64,000 nucleotides of DNA, taken from NCBI RefSeq assembly GCF_015674855.1, contig NZ_JADMLG010000010.1, forward strand, positions 186,001 to 250,000, read 5' to 3'. The notes under the pieces were generated by a model that was not told the origin of the DNA, did no database searches, and saw only the letters and a program-made list of their open reading frames with translations. The position numbers were made by a program, and so were the translations under genes. Shown here one piece after another: positions 33,362-42,900 of this stretch; positions within the stretch are counted from its first letter, which is position 1, and every line of letters begins with the position of its first letter. The stretch comes from Nocardia bovistercoris (GTDB lineage: Bacteria; Actinomycetota; Actinomycetes; Mycobacteriales; Mycobacteriaceae).

Positions 33362-36300
33362 CACCGCACTCCGCTCTCTGCGAGTGTTTCGATGATCCGC
33401 ACCGCGTCGGGCGGGCAGATCGTCCATCCTTGTTCGCTCAGTCGCGCCGCCGTGTGGCCGTCGTCATCGAGCAGCACCGCGACGCGGCGCTCGGGCCAGC
33501 TCAGGTCGATGACCGCGCCGTCGTCGGTCTCGACGCCGAGCTGCGGCAGCGGGGCGTTCGCCTCGGCGAGCGCCGTCACCAGTTCGCGTTCGAGGCCGGG
33601 CATCGTCATCTCGTGGAGCTGTTGCCATTGCGGTGACAACCCGGTGGTGTCGGCGGCCTGCTCGGGGGCGACGCTGTCGGCGGCCAACAGACTGCGCGTG
33701 GTGACCAGATGTCCGTCGCGCAGGCCGAACCAGTTCGACAGCCGCAGCCAATCCTTCCAGAACCGCCCGTCCTCGCGGTCGAGGTGGTCGTCGCGGTCGT
33801 CGAGGGCGAGGACGGCGGTCATGGTCTCGGCCATGCGCGGACCCGCGGCCGCCACTTTCGGGGGCTGGAAGGCGGCGGTGACGGTGAGGGGCCCGTCGCG
33901 ATAGGACCAGCACGCGTAGTGTCCGCCGGGCGGTGCGGTGTCCTTGCCGTCGAGCAGGTCGAGCGCCCAGGCCGCGATGGCCGAGTTGTCGCCTCGGGCG
34001 GGAGCCCCGGCGAGGAACATCATCGGCAGCCACGAGCCGACCCGCTCGAAATCCTCCCGGTCGGGCGCGGACATGAAGGCAAGCAATTGGGTGACCGGAT
34101 CGGCGCTCAGCAACTTCACCAGGTCGGGCTTCAGATTGCCGCGCTGCATCATGACTTTCGCACCGCTCGCCGAATGCCAGCGCGGCGGCGCCACCTTGTT
34201 CGCGCGGAAGTTTTCGAGGTCGTCATGGCTGAACGACCACACAACGACCCGGCCCGATGAGCGAAGTTTCGCGCGCTGTTCGGCGTCCTTGGCGACGCGG
34301 TTCTTCCCGGGCACCGCGTGGAATCTGCGGCCGTCGGCGAAGATCAGGATCTCCGGGATGGCCGGGTCGGGGGTGGTCAGTTCGAAGTCCGGCCGCACGT
34401 CGCCGCGCGGCACCTGGGGGATGAGGGTCCAGCGGCGGATCTTGTCGCCCGGCATGGTGATGATGGCACTGGGCCCGTAGGTGCCAGGACGTTCGGTGAC
34501 GGTGGCGCCGAAGGTTTTCAGGCGCCCGATGAAGGCTTGGTAGAAGCGTCGTTCCAGCGGGGATTCCTCGCTGGTCGGCCGTTTCGCCGGTGACTGCCTG
34601 GTGAGCCTCGCCGTCCACTGCTCCCAGGACGGCACGGCGGGTGTGCTGGTGCCGAGGGCTGCGCTGGTGCCGGGGGCGGTGCTGGTGCCGAGGGCGGCGG
34701 TGATGCCGAGCAGGTCGTCGAGAATCGTCAGCGCGGTGGTGCGCGAAACCTTGTCGATGGTCTGCGGCGTCGCGAAGGGCAGCAGGCAGTGGTGACAGGC
34801 CAGACGGTCCTCGTGCGCGCACGCGCATTCGGCGACTACGGCGCGCGCCGCGTGCAGCACCGACCACACCTTGTGCGGGTCGGCGAGTTCGGCGAGATAT
34901 CCGGTGCCGCCGGGCACGGTGTCGTGCAACAGCAGCGCGCGCTGTTGCGGCGCGTGCAGTGCGTCGGCGATCACGGCGACATCCAGATGTTGTGGCGCGC
35001 CGCCGATCACCTCGCGCAGTCCGAGCAGCAGCGCCGCGCTGAGACTGGGATGAGCGAAGGAGTCGTATTCCAACCGGCCGGGCAGATGCAGCAGCACGGC
35101 CTGGGTGCTGAGGGTGCGGGCCAGCGCGATCTCGCGGACGTGGTTCTCGTCGGCCGCCTTGCGGAACCGACACCAGGCGCGATGTTCGTGCGGCTGGTTG
35201 CGGCCCGCGACCTTGTCCAGTTGCCCGCAGCCCGAGCACACCCGGAACAGGGCGGTGGTCGTCTCCTCTCCTGCGATCGTTCGGCGCGCGCCCTGGGAGC
35301 CGCGTCTGCCTACGTTCAGCCAGCGAATGTCCATGTGCCGCAGGTATTCCGCGCCGAACTCGTAGTCCTCGACATACCAGCTGAGCACCACCTCGTCGGG
35401 GTCGATGTCGGCGGCGGTGACCACTCGGAACGACTCCTTGGCGCGTTCGTCGCGGTTGTCGGTGATGGACGCCTCGTCGCGGCGCACCTCCGCCGACACC
35501 CGCGACATCTCAAGCACGTGCATTTGCTGGGCGATATCGGCGATCGCCCCGGTGCCGCACCTCGGGCACTGGCGCAGCGGCGCGGCATCCTCGGCGGCGT
35601 GGCTGATGCGCACCCAGCCGCACTGCGGGCAGACCTGCCAGGTGTGGATGTCGGCGGCGTCGGCGCCGAGGTCGACGGCGTCGATCTGCACCGCGAGGCC
35701 CTGGGCGTAGAAAGTCGCTCCCGGCGCGAGTTCGGTGAGCGCGACCCGTGAGCCGCGACGATAGCTCGCGGTGTCGCCCGCATAGTCGTTGGTTTCCGGG
35801 TCTATCCAGGTGATGCCGACGTCGAGGGTGACCGCGTCGTCGAGCAGTGTGTAGTTGGGCAGCACACCGTAGCGTTCGAGCACACCGACCCAGTGTTCCT
35901 CGGTGAGGTCGCGGATGTGGGCGCCGAGCAGGCGCAGGGTGCCGCGTGCGGTGCGCAGATCGCGCCGGTCGTCCTCGGTGGCGGCCGGTGAGTTCGCGCG
36001 CCGCTCGAATTCCGGCATCGCGGCGTCGACAGCGGTGCGGCGCTCGGTGAGTTCGGCCACGTCACGGCGCCAGCGGTGCACAGCTTCGCGTAGATGTGTC
36101 GCTAGGTCGCTGGGTTCGTCCGGACCGGCGGGAGTCGCCCACGCCCGCAGGCCCGCGATCGCGGCCTCCGACAATAGATCGCCGAACTGGCCGAGAAATC
36201 CGTCGAGCAGCGGCCGCGCGTCGCCGTCGGCGGTGTCGATCAGCGCGGCCATCCAGCTGCCGTCGTCGAATCCGCCGAGTACGCCCGCGGCCTTGTGCGG

Positions 36301-39300
36301 GTCCATTGCCCCCGGCCTGCGCGCGAGCAGGTCGACGATGTGGGCGACGTACTGGCGGCGCAGGATCTCCTCGGCGTCGAGGAAGGTGGCCGGTGGGCGC
36401 ACCTGGCCCTGGATGACCGAGGTGGGTTCGTAGAGTTTGGGCAGGTGCTCACCCCGGCCTCGGACGAAGGCCAGCGCCAGCGCGTTGCCGGTCAAGCGGC
36501 CCGCGCGACCCACCCGCTGCAGATACGACGACACGGTGCGCGGCAGCGATCCGAGCATCACCGTGGACAGATCGCCGATATCGATACCCATTTCCAGCGT
36601 GGGCGTGGCGACCAGGACATTGGGTGCGGACGGTTCGGCGTCGCTGTTCTTGAACGCGGTCTCGTACTCGAGGCGGGTCGCGGTGGGCAGCAGCGATGTG
36701 TGTTCGCGTGCCACAACGCGTTTCATCTCCGACTCGCTGTAGAGGCGGCGGTAGAAGTTGTCGCCGCGTGGTGCGCGACGCAGCCTGCCGGGGCAGCGCA
36801 CCAGCAGGCACGGTGCGCCGTCGAGTTGGTCGACCACGGCGCGGCTGCCCGGCGTCGGCGTCTGACAGACATCGCAGACCAGTTGGTGGTCGCCCGCTTT
36901 CAACGCGTCCGGTTCGGGAACGCCGACCAGGATCGACTCTGTGCCGAGCACGTAGACAGTGAGATCCTTCTCGGTGGTGACGGTGGACGCGATCCGGTCC
37001 TCTGCCAGCACAGCGAACAGTGATCGCGCCAGCGCGCCGCCTTCGAACGGGGCGACGTCCAGGCAATCCGCCGCCCACCGCGCATACCACGACGACGGCG
37101 CGGTGATGGCGTCGAAACCCTCGGGGATGGTCCGTGACCCGACCGCGGGGAAGGCGGGCGCCGGACGGCCGCGCGGGAACGCCGGCATACCTTCGCCCTT
37201 GGGTCGGCCGGTCCACACCCAGTGGCGGTTGCCGTCGCGGTGGACGTACTTGTCCAGCCACGGGTGGCCGATCGCGCCCTGGGTACGCATCCGCTCGACG
37301 GTGCCGCGCACCCACCGGGTGACGGCGCTCGCGTCCGGGTCCGAGAAGCCGAGTTGGCGCTGCGCGCCGTCGAGGGCGGCCGCGCCCAGTCGGGCGATCC
37401 GCTCGGGCGCGCCGAGATCGACTTCGGCGAAGGCGCTTCCGGTGAGTTCGAGGGTGCGGCCGAGTCGGGACTGCAGGCCGAACTCGAGATCGATGTCGAA
37501 TTCGACGCGCCTGCGCACGGTGCGCAGCGCGTTGCGGCGGTCCTCCGCGGAGCCGCCGGGCCGCCAGAACGCGGTGAACTCCTCGTGTTCGACGATATCG
37601 GGAGCCAGCAGGTGGTAGCGCCGCATCGGGTCGTCGCCCGCCAGGTCGAGCACGGTGTCGCGAAGTTCGCCCAAGGTCATCGGGGCGCTCGCCGTGCCGA
37701 GTGCGTTGCGCAGCGTCGAACGCAGGCTGAGGATGTGGGAGCGGGCCTGCACGAATCCGGCGCGATGCGCGGCGTCCTGCACGCTGTCGGTGAAGATGAG
37801 CGCCTTCTTCTCGGCGCTGTCGAGTCCGGCGTCGCCGAACATGCTCGACAGCGACACCGAGAGCTGGGTCGCGACCGCGCTGCCCAGGAAGCGGATGCCG
37901 TCGGCGGTGCGGCACGCCGGGCACACATCCTTCTGCGAGTTGTCGTCGGCGTCGGGACCGTGCAGTACGAGCACCGGCAGCGCCTTGCCCTCCAGCACTT
38001 CGGCGCTCGCGGGATCGGGTGTGTCGGAGGATATTTCGCGATCGTCGACGCGCCACCACCGTAGATCTTCGACAGCCGCGCCGAGTTGGGCCTCGGCCGG
38101 GGCGGAGATCAGCGCGCGGAAGCGGGGGCCGCCGGTGAGGTGGTAGGTGCGCACCGATTCGTCACCGGGATCGAGCGCGTCACCGGTGGGCGCCAAACGG
38201 ATGCCCCACCCGGACCGGCCGCAATGGCGGCAGTAGACGGCGCTGTGGTACTCGGTGCGCTGGCTTTCGCTGTTGCCGTCGTCGGCCCAGCGGAACAGCG
38301 CGGCGGGCCCGGCGGCTCGGTCGATTCGCGAGAGTTCCCGGATCCACAGGTGCACATCGACATTCAGCGCGGCCCGGCCGACCTCGGCGCGCAGGTGCGA
38401 CAGCGCGGCGAACAGGTGGTCGAGGTAGCGCTCCCGGTCTGCCCGCGCCGCGGGGGAGTCGTTGGTGTGGATCGGCAACACGGTGCTCGCGAGGTCACGC
38501 AACGACACCGCGTCGGTGGCTTCGCGCAGCAGGCGGACGAACAGCGGATGCCCTTTGAGCAGATCCAGTTGTTCCACCGGGTCGAGGCGGCGCATCCGCG
38601 CGGCGGCGCCCGCGAGGTCGTCGTCGAGGTCGCCCGCGCGCCGGAACAAGGTGGCGAGCACCAGGGCGGTGAGCTTCGCGTTGCCGGTGTGCTCGGGTTT
38701 GCGCAGTTCGGTGACCGCGACCTCGACCCGAGGCGCCTTGACTACCTCGTAGGCGCTGTCGAGGGCGCGATCCCGGTCGGCGAGCCACTGTTCGGGGGTC
38801 AGGCGGGTCTCGCTGATGACGTCGTCCACCGTGAACAGCTCGCCGAAAACCGTATGCGCGAAATCCGTCATGGCGCTGGGGTCGCCCTCGGCGCCGAGCG
38901 TCGCCGAGGTGGCCACCGGTGTGATCCGGCCGAGCGGGCGAGCCCGATCCGCCTCCGTCACCGGCGATTCCGGAGTCCACTGCGATTTGACGGTCAATCC
39001 GAGCCGACGCAGCAGCATCGCCACATCGGTGCCCTGCGCGCCGTCGTAAGTGTGGAATTCATCGAGCACCACATATTGCAGCGAGTCCGCCGACTGCCGC
39101 CACATGGCTGCCCGATCGGGACGCAACAGCAGATGGTCGAGCATCTTGTAATTGGTGAGCAGGATATCGGGCGGCGAATCGTGCATGAGCCCGCGGTCGG
39201 TGATGAGTCCCTGCTCCGACACCATGGTGCGCCCGCCGCTGGACTGTTCGCCGGTATAGAGCCCCGCCGTGATCCCCGCCAACTCCGAATGTCTCGCGAT

Positions 39301-39768
39301 GAGCCGCGCGAGCCGCTGCTCCTGATCATTGGCCAGCGCGTTCATCGGATAGATGATCAGCGCCTTCATCCCCGCCACACCGTTCTTCTTGGCGCGCAAC
39401 ACATGATCGAGGATCGGCACCAGAAACGATTCCGTCTTACCCGACCCGGTGCCGGTGGTCACCAAGGTGGGCTGCGCGCGATCCTGGAATTTCGTCGACA
39501 AACGCTCGAACGCGCGCGCCTGATGGCCGTACGGGGTGAAACCCTTCGGCCACCAATCCAGATGCATACCCCAATTGCCGAGCGCGGGCGCGAACGGCAG
39601 ACGCAGACGGACGTACGGCCCTTTGAACATGCCGTCCCTCGGATGCCCGACGAAATCGGTCAAGGCGCCCAAGGTGTCGGCATCGGTCAAGGCGAATGTG
39701 GTCGTGAGGTAGTCGGTCAACCCCTCCCGCAGGTGATTCGCCTGCAACGTGGGCAGTAGTGCCCCCAT
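33361..39768 (-). CDS. Giant SF2 helicase with DUF1998 and a Vsr/DUF559-like nuclease domain (DrmA-DrmB-like fusion or DruE-like)
   Basis: A 2135-residue protein. Motif I TGTGSGKTES is at about residue 106, motif II DEFH followed by TYDGAQGT near 237, and motif III SATLG. Motif VI QRVGRAGR is near 1085. Zinc-type CxxC groups occur (CPACR, CDVC, CPQCGW, CPRCG). The DUF1998 region includes HDTVPGGTGY and the Cys cluster CACAHEDRLACHHC near 1650. Residues of about 1725-1860 look like a PD-(D/E)XK nuclease: RPDFEL, then EILIFADGRRFH, KDAEQRAKL and a VVWSFSHDDL ending. A small 18-base-repeat linker precedes this part. The last 60 residues share the SWP module with the other DUF1998 helicase. It follows the methylase by 169 bases and is coupled to UvrD copy 2. 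Confidence 0.87.
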   Translation of the reverse strand: MGALLPTLQANHLREGLTDYLTTTFALTDADTLGALTDFVGHPRDGMFKGPYVRLRLPFAPALGNWGMHLDWWPKGFTPYGHQARAFERLSTKFQDRAQPTLVTTGTGSGKTESFLVPILDHVLRAKKNGVAGMKALIIYPMNALANDQEQRLARLIARHSELAGITAGLYTGEQSSGGRTMVSEQGLITDRGLMHDSPPDILLTNYKMLDHLLLRPDRAAMWRQSADSLQYVVLDEFHTYDGAQGTDVAMLLRRLGLTVKSQWTPESPVTEADRARPLGRITPVATSATLGAEGDPSAMTDFAHTVFGELFTVDDVISETRLTPEQWLADRDRALDSAYEVVKAPRVEVAVTELRKPEHTGNAKLTALVLATLFRRAGDLDDDLAGAAARMRRLDPVEQLDLLKGHPLFVRLLREATDAVSLRDLASTVLPIHTNDSPAARADRERYLDHLFAALSHLRAEVGRAALNVDVHLWIRELSRIDRAAGPAALFRWADDGNSESQRTEYHSAVYCRHCGRSGWGIRLAPTGDALDPGDESVRTYHLTGGPRFRALISAPAEAQLGAAVEDLRWWRVDDREISSDTPDPASAEVLEGKALPVLVLHGPDADDNSQKDVCPACRTADGIRFLGSAVATQLSVSLSSMFGDAGLDSAEKKALIFTDSVQDAAHRAGFVQARSHILSLRSTLRNALGTASAPMTLGELRDTVLDLAGDDPMRRYHLLAPDIVEHEEFTAFWRPGGSAEDRRNALRTVRRRVEFDIDLEFGLQSRLGRTLELTGSAFAEVDLGAPERIARLGAAALDGAQRQLGFSDPDASAVTRWVRGTVERMRTQGAIGHPWLDKYVHRDGNRHWVWTGRPKGEGMPAFPRGRPAPAFPAVGSRTIPEGFDAITAPSSWYARWAADCLDVAPFEGGALARSLFAVLAEDRIASTVTTEKDLTVYVLGTESILVGVPEPDALKAGDHQLVCDVCQTPTPGSRAVVDQLDGAPCLLVRCPGRLRRAPRGDNFYRRLYSESEMKRVVAREHTSLLPTATRLEYETAFKNSDAEPSAPNVLVATPTLEMGIDIGDLSTVMLGSLPRTVSSYLQRVGRAGRLTGNALALAFVRGRGEHLPKLYEPTSVIQGQVRPPATFLDAEEILRRQYVAHIVDLLARRPGAMDPHKAAGVLGGFDDGSWMAALIDTADGDARPLLDGFLGQFGDLLSEAAIAGLRAWATPAGPDEPSDLATHLREAVHRWRRDVAELTERRTAVDAAMPEFERRANSPAATEDDRRDLRTARGTLRLLGAHIRDLTEEHWVGVLERYGVLPNYTLLDDAVTLDVGITWIDPETNDYAGDTASYRRGSRVALTELAPGATFYAQGLAVQIDAVDLGADAADIHTWQVCPQCGWVRISHAAEDAAPLRQCPRCGTGAIADIAQQMHVLEMSRVSAEVRRDEASITDNRDERAKESFRVVTAADIDPDEVVLSWYVEDYEFGAEYLRHMDIRWLNVGRRGSQGARRTIAGEETTTALFRVCSGCGQLDKVAGRNQPHEHRAWCRFRKAADENHVREIALARTLSTQAVLLHLPGRLEYDSFAHPSLSAALLLGLREVIGGAPQHLDVAVIADALHAPQQRALLLHDTVPGGTGYLAELADPHKVWSVLHAARAVVAECACAHEDRLACHHCLLPFATPQTIDKVSRTTALTILDDLLGITAALGTSTAPGTSAALGTSTPAVPSWEQWTARLTRQSPAKRPTSEESPLERRFYQAFIGRLKTFGATVTERPGTYGPSAIITMPGDKIRRWTLIPQVPRGDVRPDFELTTPDPAIPEILIFADGRRFHAVPGKNRVAKDAEQRAKLRSSGRVVVWSFSHDDLENFRANKVAPPRWHSASGAKVMMQRGNLKPDLVKLLSADPVTQLLAFMSAPDREDFERVGSWLPMMFLAGAPARGDNSAIAAWALDLLDGKDTAPPGGHYACWSYRDGPLTVTAAFQPPKVAAAGPRMAETMTAVLALDDRDDHLDREDGRFWKDWLRLSNWFGLRDGHLVTTRSLLAADSVAPEQAADTTGLSPQWQQLHEMTMPGLERELVTALAEANAPLPQLGVETDDGAVIDLSWPERRVAVLLDDDGHTAARLSEQGWTICPPDAVRIIETLAESGVR
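34646..34710 (-). repeat. 18-base coding repeat in an interdomain linker
   Basis: Three full 18-base units and a partial fourth encode a six-residue repeat (AALGTS, TAPGTS, AALGTS, TPAV) between the DUF1998 and nuclease-like parts of the giant helicase. It is a flexible linker likely to vary in copy number. Confidence 0.75.
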
Positions 39769-39937
39769 GCGCCCCGTTCCCTTCTGCTATCGCCCGCGGT
39801 TCCACGATCCCGGTACGGAATCGGCCCGCGGTGTCGTCGTGGTCCTGTTTTCCTCGGCCGCGCGTATGCGGACTCCGGATGTTCAGTCGTTCGACCGTAC
39901 TTCCTCGTCCGGGACCGAGTGCACCGCGGCGTCATCG

Positions 39938-42900
39938 CTAGCTCTTCAGACGTGAGAAGTGCTCGTGGGCGAGCCGCATATCCCGCGCGCGATCTACACC
40001 AGTGAAAGGCAGCTCATAGGTGATTCCATCGACGGCGAGTTCTGTAGGAGAGAGCCTTCCGTCCATTCGGTACAGGGTGGCGAGTCGCCCCGGAACTTGG
40101 CGCCCGCTTGCGTCGTACAGGGCTTCGCGCTCGTACTTCTGGAGTACCGGGAACTGTGCTCGATAGAGGGCTTCGAGTTCGTCAGCGGTAATCCCAAGCA
40201 TGATGGCGACGATCGCATCCAGCTCGACCAAAGCCTGTCTACGATCGGCAGCCGATCGTAGTGGCGTAGACGGACACCAATCAGCGCCGATCACACCAAT
40301 GCTCTCGGCGGAGTGCGGTCGTGGAATCGTCGGTGTCCAAGAATCCTGTCGCCATCTCTCATCGAAGAGGGAGTTCCAGAGCGTCTCGTACTGTCGCACC
40401 ACGCAATTGAGGCGGAGCGTGCGCAGTAGAAGATTTTGCTCGAGAACATGGTTGCGGATATGCGGAATCCTCCCTATCGCCGATGTTTTTATATTGACTA
40501 CACCCATCACCTTGATCAGATAATCTGCGACAAGTGAAGTTGCGAATGCTACGGAGACTACGAGATCCGTGGAGCTCTTTGTTGTGAGGCTGAATATCCC
40601 TCCTGCATGTGCGGGTCCAGGTGGCAGTAGAGCCGCATGCAGAGTGCGGACCGTGGCGGGATCGCACATCGCCCGCCAAGCCAGTCGAAAGTAGGAAGAA
40701 CTGGGTTCGTCATCCCACTTCGGATAGGCTGCGATGTATTCTGAAAGTGGCCGCGCGATCTGGTAGTTCGTACGAGGGATGAAATCTTCGGGCATTGCTT
40801 CGAGGTCGACGAGAGAGTAATCGGCTCCGTTGCGCATGGTCGGGTTGCCCTCCTGGTAGATGGGGCACGCGACAGTTAAATGTGGACCCTGTAGAATTAC
40901 TTCCTTCCAATGTTCAGGCGTGGCCGAGCGTGATTCGAAGTAGCCGAGCTTTCGGTCGGCTGATTCGTGCCAGCCGCTAGTCCACTCGAAGCCTATATCT
41001 CCGAGTCGCGATGCCGATGCCAGCTTGTTCAGGGTGGTTGCGTTCACTCGGTTCACCGGGTACAGCATGCGAGCTTCTGCTGGAGGTGTACCTGGATCGT
41101 CGATCAAGGCCCCCCAATTGGCAAGTACGCCACTATCGACCCGTATGATGCGGTCACTGTGGGGATTAACGTCCCATTTATCATATCGGTCTCGGACACC
41201 TGGCGGGGGTCCGGTGCCATCGTGGCGAAGCGATCTAACTGCAACATCTGGGTGGTATATCCATCCCGCGTGGAGAAACTGAATATCAGAGCTCTCTTCG
41301 CCGTAGATGTGTACGCCGAAATCTCGCTTGTCACTGATCTCTCGGAAGATGTATGCGTTGTTCTTGAATCCCCAGTGGCGACGGAGTCGACGATAGGTGG
41401 AGCGCCTGAGTACGTTGGCTCTGAGTTCGCTGAAATGGCTTTCTGGATGTATCAGTGAAACAATTCCGTCCGACGCTCTAGAGCGCCAAGTGCGTTCCAT
41501 GAAGCATCGATAAAGATCCGGCTGAAGACCGTTCAAAACCGGCCTGTCCACTCCTGACCCGAGATGGGATTTCTGCCCCGCCTGCGCGGCTCGCTCATCG
41601 AGGTACACCGCGAGCACCTTCGGATCGCCCAGTAGCTCAGCGGATTTCGCCCGCTTGGCCGCCTCGGACGGTTTGTGCGCCAACTGCCACCACGGATCGA
41701 ATTCCGCCAGCACCGACGCTTCGTCCCAGTCCGGTCGCACCCACGGCGGATTTCCCACCTGCAGATCGAAGCCCCCGCGCGCAAACACCTGCGCGAAATC
41801 GAGTTCCCAGTGGAAGAATCCCGCGTCGCGGGCGATCTCGTGTGCCACTGTCAGCCAGGGGAACTGCGCGACGGCCCGGTCGGCGCGCTGAGCCGCGGCG
41901 AGTAGGAGATCGTTCTCCTCGGCGGTATTCAACTCCTGCCAACTCGCATCGCGCCCGAAGCTGAGCTGTCCTCGCCTTTCCGCAGCGGTTTCGCGAGGCG
42001 CGACACCGAGAACGGCTTCCAGCCCACCAACCCACTGATCCCAGTCCGGCGGAGCGATGTCAGTGGTGAGCGGCCACGACCACAGCGCGCACCACGCGTC
42101 CATCGCACACCGCAAACGCTGGTACGCCCCGTTCGGGTCGTGGAGTACCTTCTCGATATCCTCGCGAGTGACGGCGGAGCTGACGTCGACAGGCTCACTG
42201 CCCCACAGGTGGATATCACGCCGGATCTCGGATTCGGCGATCTCGAGCCGCCGGGAGGTGAACTCCCACAACGTCTCCACCCGCTGCGCGAGCGCGGCGA
42301 GGCGTTTCACGATCGCCTTGTTCGGGGATTTGCGAATCTCGTTGCGCCACAACCGCAGTGTCTCGCGAGCGTCGGGAGCGTAGGTTTTGGCTTCGGCGGT
42401 ATCCACTACCGCGCCCCACCCTTCCGACGGCAGCAGGAAGTGGTGGATGCCCGCGCCGATCTCCGTGCCGAGCGGCACATCGGCGGGCACGGCTTTCAAC
42501 CAGACCTTTCTGGCCAGTTGGTTCGGCTGGTACACCGCCCGCCGCGCACCGATGAGCGAATTGCCGCGTCGCAGATGTAGGCCGAACCACGGCGCCTGCA
42601 ATCCGGCGACCATGGTGTCGAGCCACAGCGAGATCTCGGCGAGTTCCACGGCGGTGGCGTTGAGGTCCACCCCGTACACCTGGTGCAGCGCGATATGCGC
42701 CTTCACCTTCTGCAGTTCCACCGGATACCGGTCGGCCTCGATGCGCTGGTCGAGGTCTTCCTGTTTGCGGGTGAGATAGGCGGCGGCGAGTTGGCGCACC
42801 GCCTCCACGGCGAACGCCCCCGACCCGAGCGCGGGTTCGCAGATCGTGAATCCGAGGATCTGCTCGGGGGTGGTGCGCACGCCGTCCTGGTCGAGCAGTT

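Noticed and set aside
33256..37100. Long plus-strand open frames opposite the giant helicase and UvrD genes
   Set aside because: They mirror real minus-strand genes and have His/Arg/Gly-rich composition without motifs or ribosome binding sites.
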